A stretch of DNA of 33,069 bases from an uncultured Bacteroidales bacterium (lineage in GTDB: Bacteria; Bacteroidota; Bacteroidia; Bacteroidales; WCHB1-69): the NCBI GenBank assembly GCA_900317715.1, contig ONHS01000044.1:1-33069 (forward strand). Reading direction: 5' to 3'. The notes below the pieces were generated by a model. That model saw nothing but the letters and a program-made list of their open reading frames with translations, made no database searches and was not told the origin of the DNA. Position numbers and translations under genes: made by a program. Positions within the stretch are counted from its first letter, which is position 1, and each line of letters begins with the position of its first letter. Shown here in pieces: positions 31,532 to 33,069 of the stretch.

Positions 31532-32858
31532 AACGATATACTTTTTGGGTATTGGCGGCATTGGGATGAGTGCTGTGGCACAGTATTTTATGCAAAACGG
31601 GGATGATATTTGCGGTTATGACCTCACACCGTCGCCCGTGACGGAAATGCTCCAGAAGAAAGGGGCAACCATCCATTTCGAAGGTGATATTGCGCAGATT
31701 CCCGAGAAGGTCGATTTTGTGGTCGTTACGCCCGCTGTTCCGAAGGATTTCGTTGAATACCAATATTTTGTTGAGAAGGGTACCCCGATCTACAAGCGGT
31801 CACAGGTACTCGGGCATATAACGGATGAGTTAAGGACGTTGGCGGTGGCGGGCACGCATGGCAAGACCACCACTACTTCGATGATTTCGCATCTGCTGTG
31901 GCCTGAGGAGCCGATGGCAGCCTTTATCGGCGGCATAGCCAAGAACCTGAACGACAACTACGTATGTGCGCCCAATCCGCGGACAGCCGTGGTCGAGGCT
32001 GACGAGTTCGACCGTTCTTTCCTGACCTTGCATCCCGAAGTTTCCGTCATCACCTCCATGGACGCTGACCATTTGGACATCTATCGAGATGTGGAGGACT
32101 TGCGCGGCGCGTTCCAACAGTTCGCGGCACAGACAAAGCGTGCTCTGATTGTGGAGGAAGCGGTGGCACAGTATATTACGCATTCAGGGAAACGTGTATA
32201 TGGTACGGGACCTAATGCCGACTATTGCGCATATCACATCGACTATCAGCAAGAGTTTACGATATTTTCTTTACGTACCCCCTATGGGGATTTGCCCGAT
32301 TGGCAGCTGCCTGCGCATGGTCGCTACAACGTCTTGAACGCTACGGCAGCCATCGCCGCCGTCATCGAAGCGCTTGGCTTCCAGAAAGTTGACGAACAAC
32401 GGTTGCGCCAGAAAATAAGTACCTTTGCCGGAGTGAAACGCCGTTTCGACTACATTGTGTGCCGCCCCGACTTCGTATATATTGACGATTACGCCCACCA
32501 TCCCAATGAGATGCGATCGTTCATCACGGCTGTGCGTAGTATCTATCCTGACAAACAGATATGCGGGATTTTCCAGCCGCACCTATACACGCGCACTCGA
32601 GACTTCGCCGACGGTTTTGCGGAAGTCCTTGATTTGCTGGATATTCCAATTCTATTGCCGATTTATCCTGCCCGCGAGAAACCCATAGAAGGCATCACCT
32701 CGGAATTTCTTCTCGGAAAGATGCGCAACCCGCGTAAGTTGCTGTTACAAAAGGAAGAGGTTGTCTCTTATGTACAATCTCACCGCCCCGACGTGCTTTT
32801 GACAATCGGTGCCGGGGATATTGACCGTCTGGTGGGGAAACTGGCGGCTTGCTTTTAG
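31521..32858 (+). CDS. murC: UDP-N-acetylmuramate--L-alanine ligase MurC
   Basis: A 445-residue cytoplasmic Mur ligase that adds L-Ala to UDP-MurNAc in peptidoglycan synthesis. Seen are the UDP-binding FLGIGGIGMSAVAQYF, the ATP P-loop GTHGKTTTTSM, the EADEFDRSF and DADHLDIY central motifs, and DDYAHHPNEM. Mpl, a related recycling ligase, is the alternative, but the overall pattern fits MurC better. The start codon lies within the end of the PorE-like gene (ATGAAAAATAG overlap), so the two are probably translationally coupled. The usual dcw neighbours (murG, ftsQ, ftsA, ftsZ) are absent. The stop opens a TTTTGGC heptamer array; a terminator follows at 32951. Confidence 0.9.
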   Translation: MKNRTIYFLGIGGIGMSAVAQYFMQNGDDICGYDLTPSPVTEMLQKKGATIHFEGDIAQIPEKVDFVVVTPAVPKDFVEYQYFVEKGTPIYKRSQVLGHITDELRTLAVAGTHGKTTTTSMISHLLWPEEPMAAFIGGIAKNLNDNYVCAPNPRTAVVEADEFDRSFLTLHPEVSVITSMDADHLDIYRDVEDLRGAFQQFAAQTKRALIVEEAVAQYITHSGKRVYGTGPNADYCAYHIDYQQEFTIFSLRTPYGDLPDWQLPAHGRYNVLNATAAIAAVIEALGFQKVDEQRLRQKISTFAGVKRRFDYIVCRPDFVYIDDYAHHPNEMRSFITAVRSIYPDKQICGIFQPHLYTRTRDFADGFAEVLDLLDIPILLPIYPAREKPIEGITSEFLLGKMRNPRKLLLQKEEVVSYVQSHRPDVLLTIGAGDIDRLVGKLAACF

Positions 32859-32887
32859 CTTTTGGCTGTTGGCTTTTGGCTGTTGGT
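32853..32887. repeat. Heptamer array (TTTTGGC/TGTTGGC type) spanning the murC stop
   Basis: TTTTAGC, TTTTGGC, TGTTGGC, TTTTGGC, TGTTGGT. The murC TAG (32856-32858) lies in the first unit. The word is close to the reverse complement of the AGCCAAC array at 9541. Confidence 0.9.
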
Positions 32888-32950
32888 TTGTCGGAACAGA
32901 ATGTCATCTAATCCAAAAACGGCATTGTAACGAGACGGTTTAATAGAAAA

Positions 32951-32979
32951 AAAACAGGAATTATTTCCTGTTTTTTTTT
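32951..32979. terminator. Terminator downstream of murC
   Basis: AAAACAGGAA (32951-32960), TTAT loop, TTCCTG (32965-32970) and a run of nine T residues. A-runs on the left make it potentially bidirectional. Confidence 0.85.
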
Positions 32980-33028
32980 ACAAATGCATCTTTTTAGGGA
33001 GATAGTACATTTTGTATAATATATTTCC

Positions 33029-33036
33029 TATATTTG
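33029..33036 (+). promoter_or_regulatory. Possible promoter of a gene beyond the window
   Basis: TATATTTG matches TAnnTTTG in AT-rich DNA after the terminator. The nearest TTTG upstream (33011) is only 14 bp away, which is short for a -33 element. No coding start is seen before the window ends. Confidence 0.4.
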
Positions 33037-33069
33037 CTAAAGTCTTATGTGAAATATTTTTATATGAAT

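Overview
The window is a chromosomal segment of a Bacteroidota bacterium, most likely an uncultured member of Bacteroidales. The evidence is Bacteroidetes-type promoters (-7 element TAnnTTTG) upstream of several genes, a type IX secretion (T9SS) C-terminal sorting domain on a secreted protease, a PorE-like T9SS protein, two FISUMP-type exported proteins, a NagB-LmbE fusion enzyme, and family-typical versions of GdhA, PyrF (type 2), NadA and MurC. I see no rRNA, tRNA, insertion sequence, prophage or CRISPR array.

Layout. Positions 1-4747 (+) hold two tandem exported thioredoxin-like proteins (the first cut by the window edge), then an alpha-oxoamine synthase and a cysteate-synthase-like enzyme. 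Together these two look like the first steps of sulfonolipid (capnine/sulfobacin-type) synthesis. Positions 4828-15432 (-) hold the NagB-LmbE fusion, a PpiD-like periplasmic folding factor, an extended SDR with a C-terminal zinc-ribbon tail (a candidate keto-sphingoid reductase), nadA, an RseP-like M50 protease, pyrF and an orphan response regulator. A 541-bp divergent spacer follows. Positions 15974-32858 (+) hold gdhA, thiL, a frameshifted ispG, a FISUMP lipoprotein, tsaD, a C10 cysteine protease with CUB and T9SS domains, mnmA, a polysaccharide-deacetylase-like protein, a glycosyltransferase, a second FISUMP protein, tpiA, the PorE-like protein and murC, the last two overlapping by 11 bp.

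The most unusual content lies between the genes. At least 15 short arrays with a 7-bp period (one of them 14 bp, i.e. 2x7) occur, each built from a different degenerate heptamer. Most begin at, or contain, the stop codon of the preceding gene. Two pairs are arranged as inverted arms that can fold into hairpins. Separately there are REP-like elements with a GTAG tetranucleotide at the foot of a palindrome. Three of these share a core and keep their stems through compensating base changes. GATGA-rich arrays run up to, or close to, the start codon of some downstream genes. Genes that lack these arrays more often end in ordinary hairpin-plus-T terminators. All coordinates were read by eye; no database search was run.
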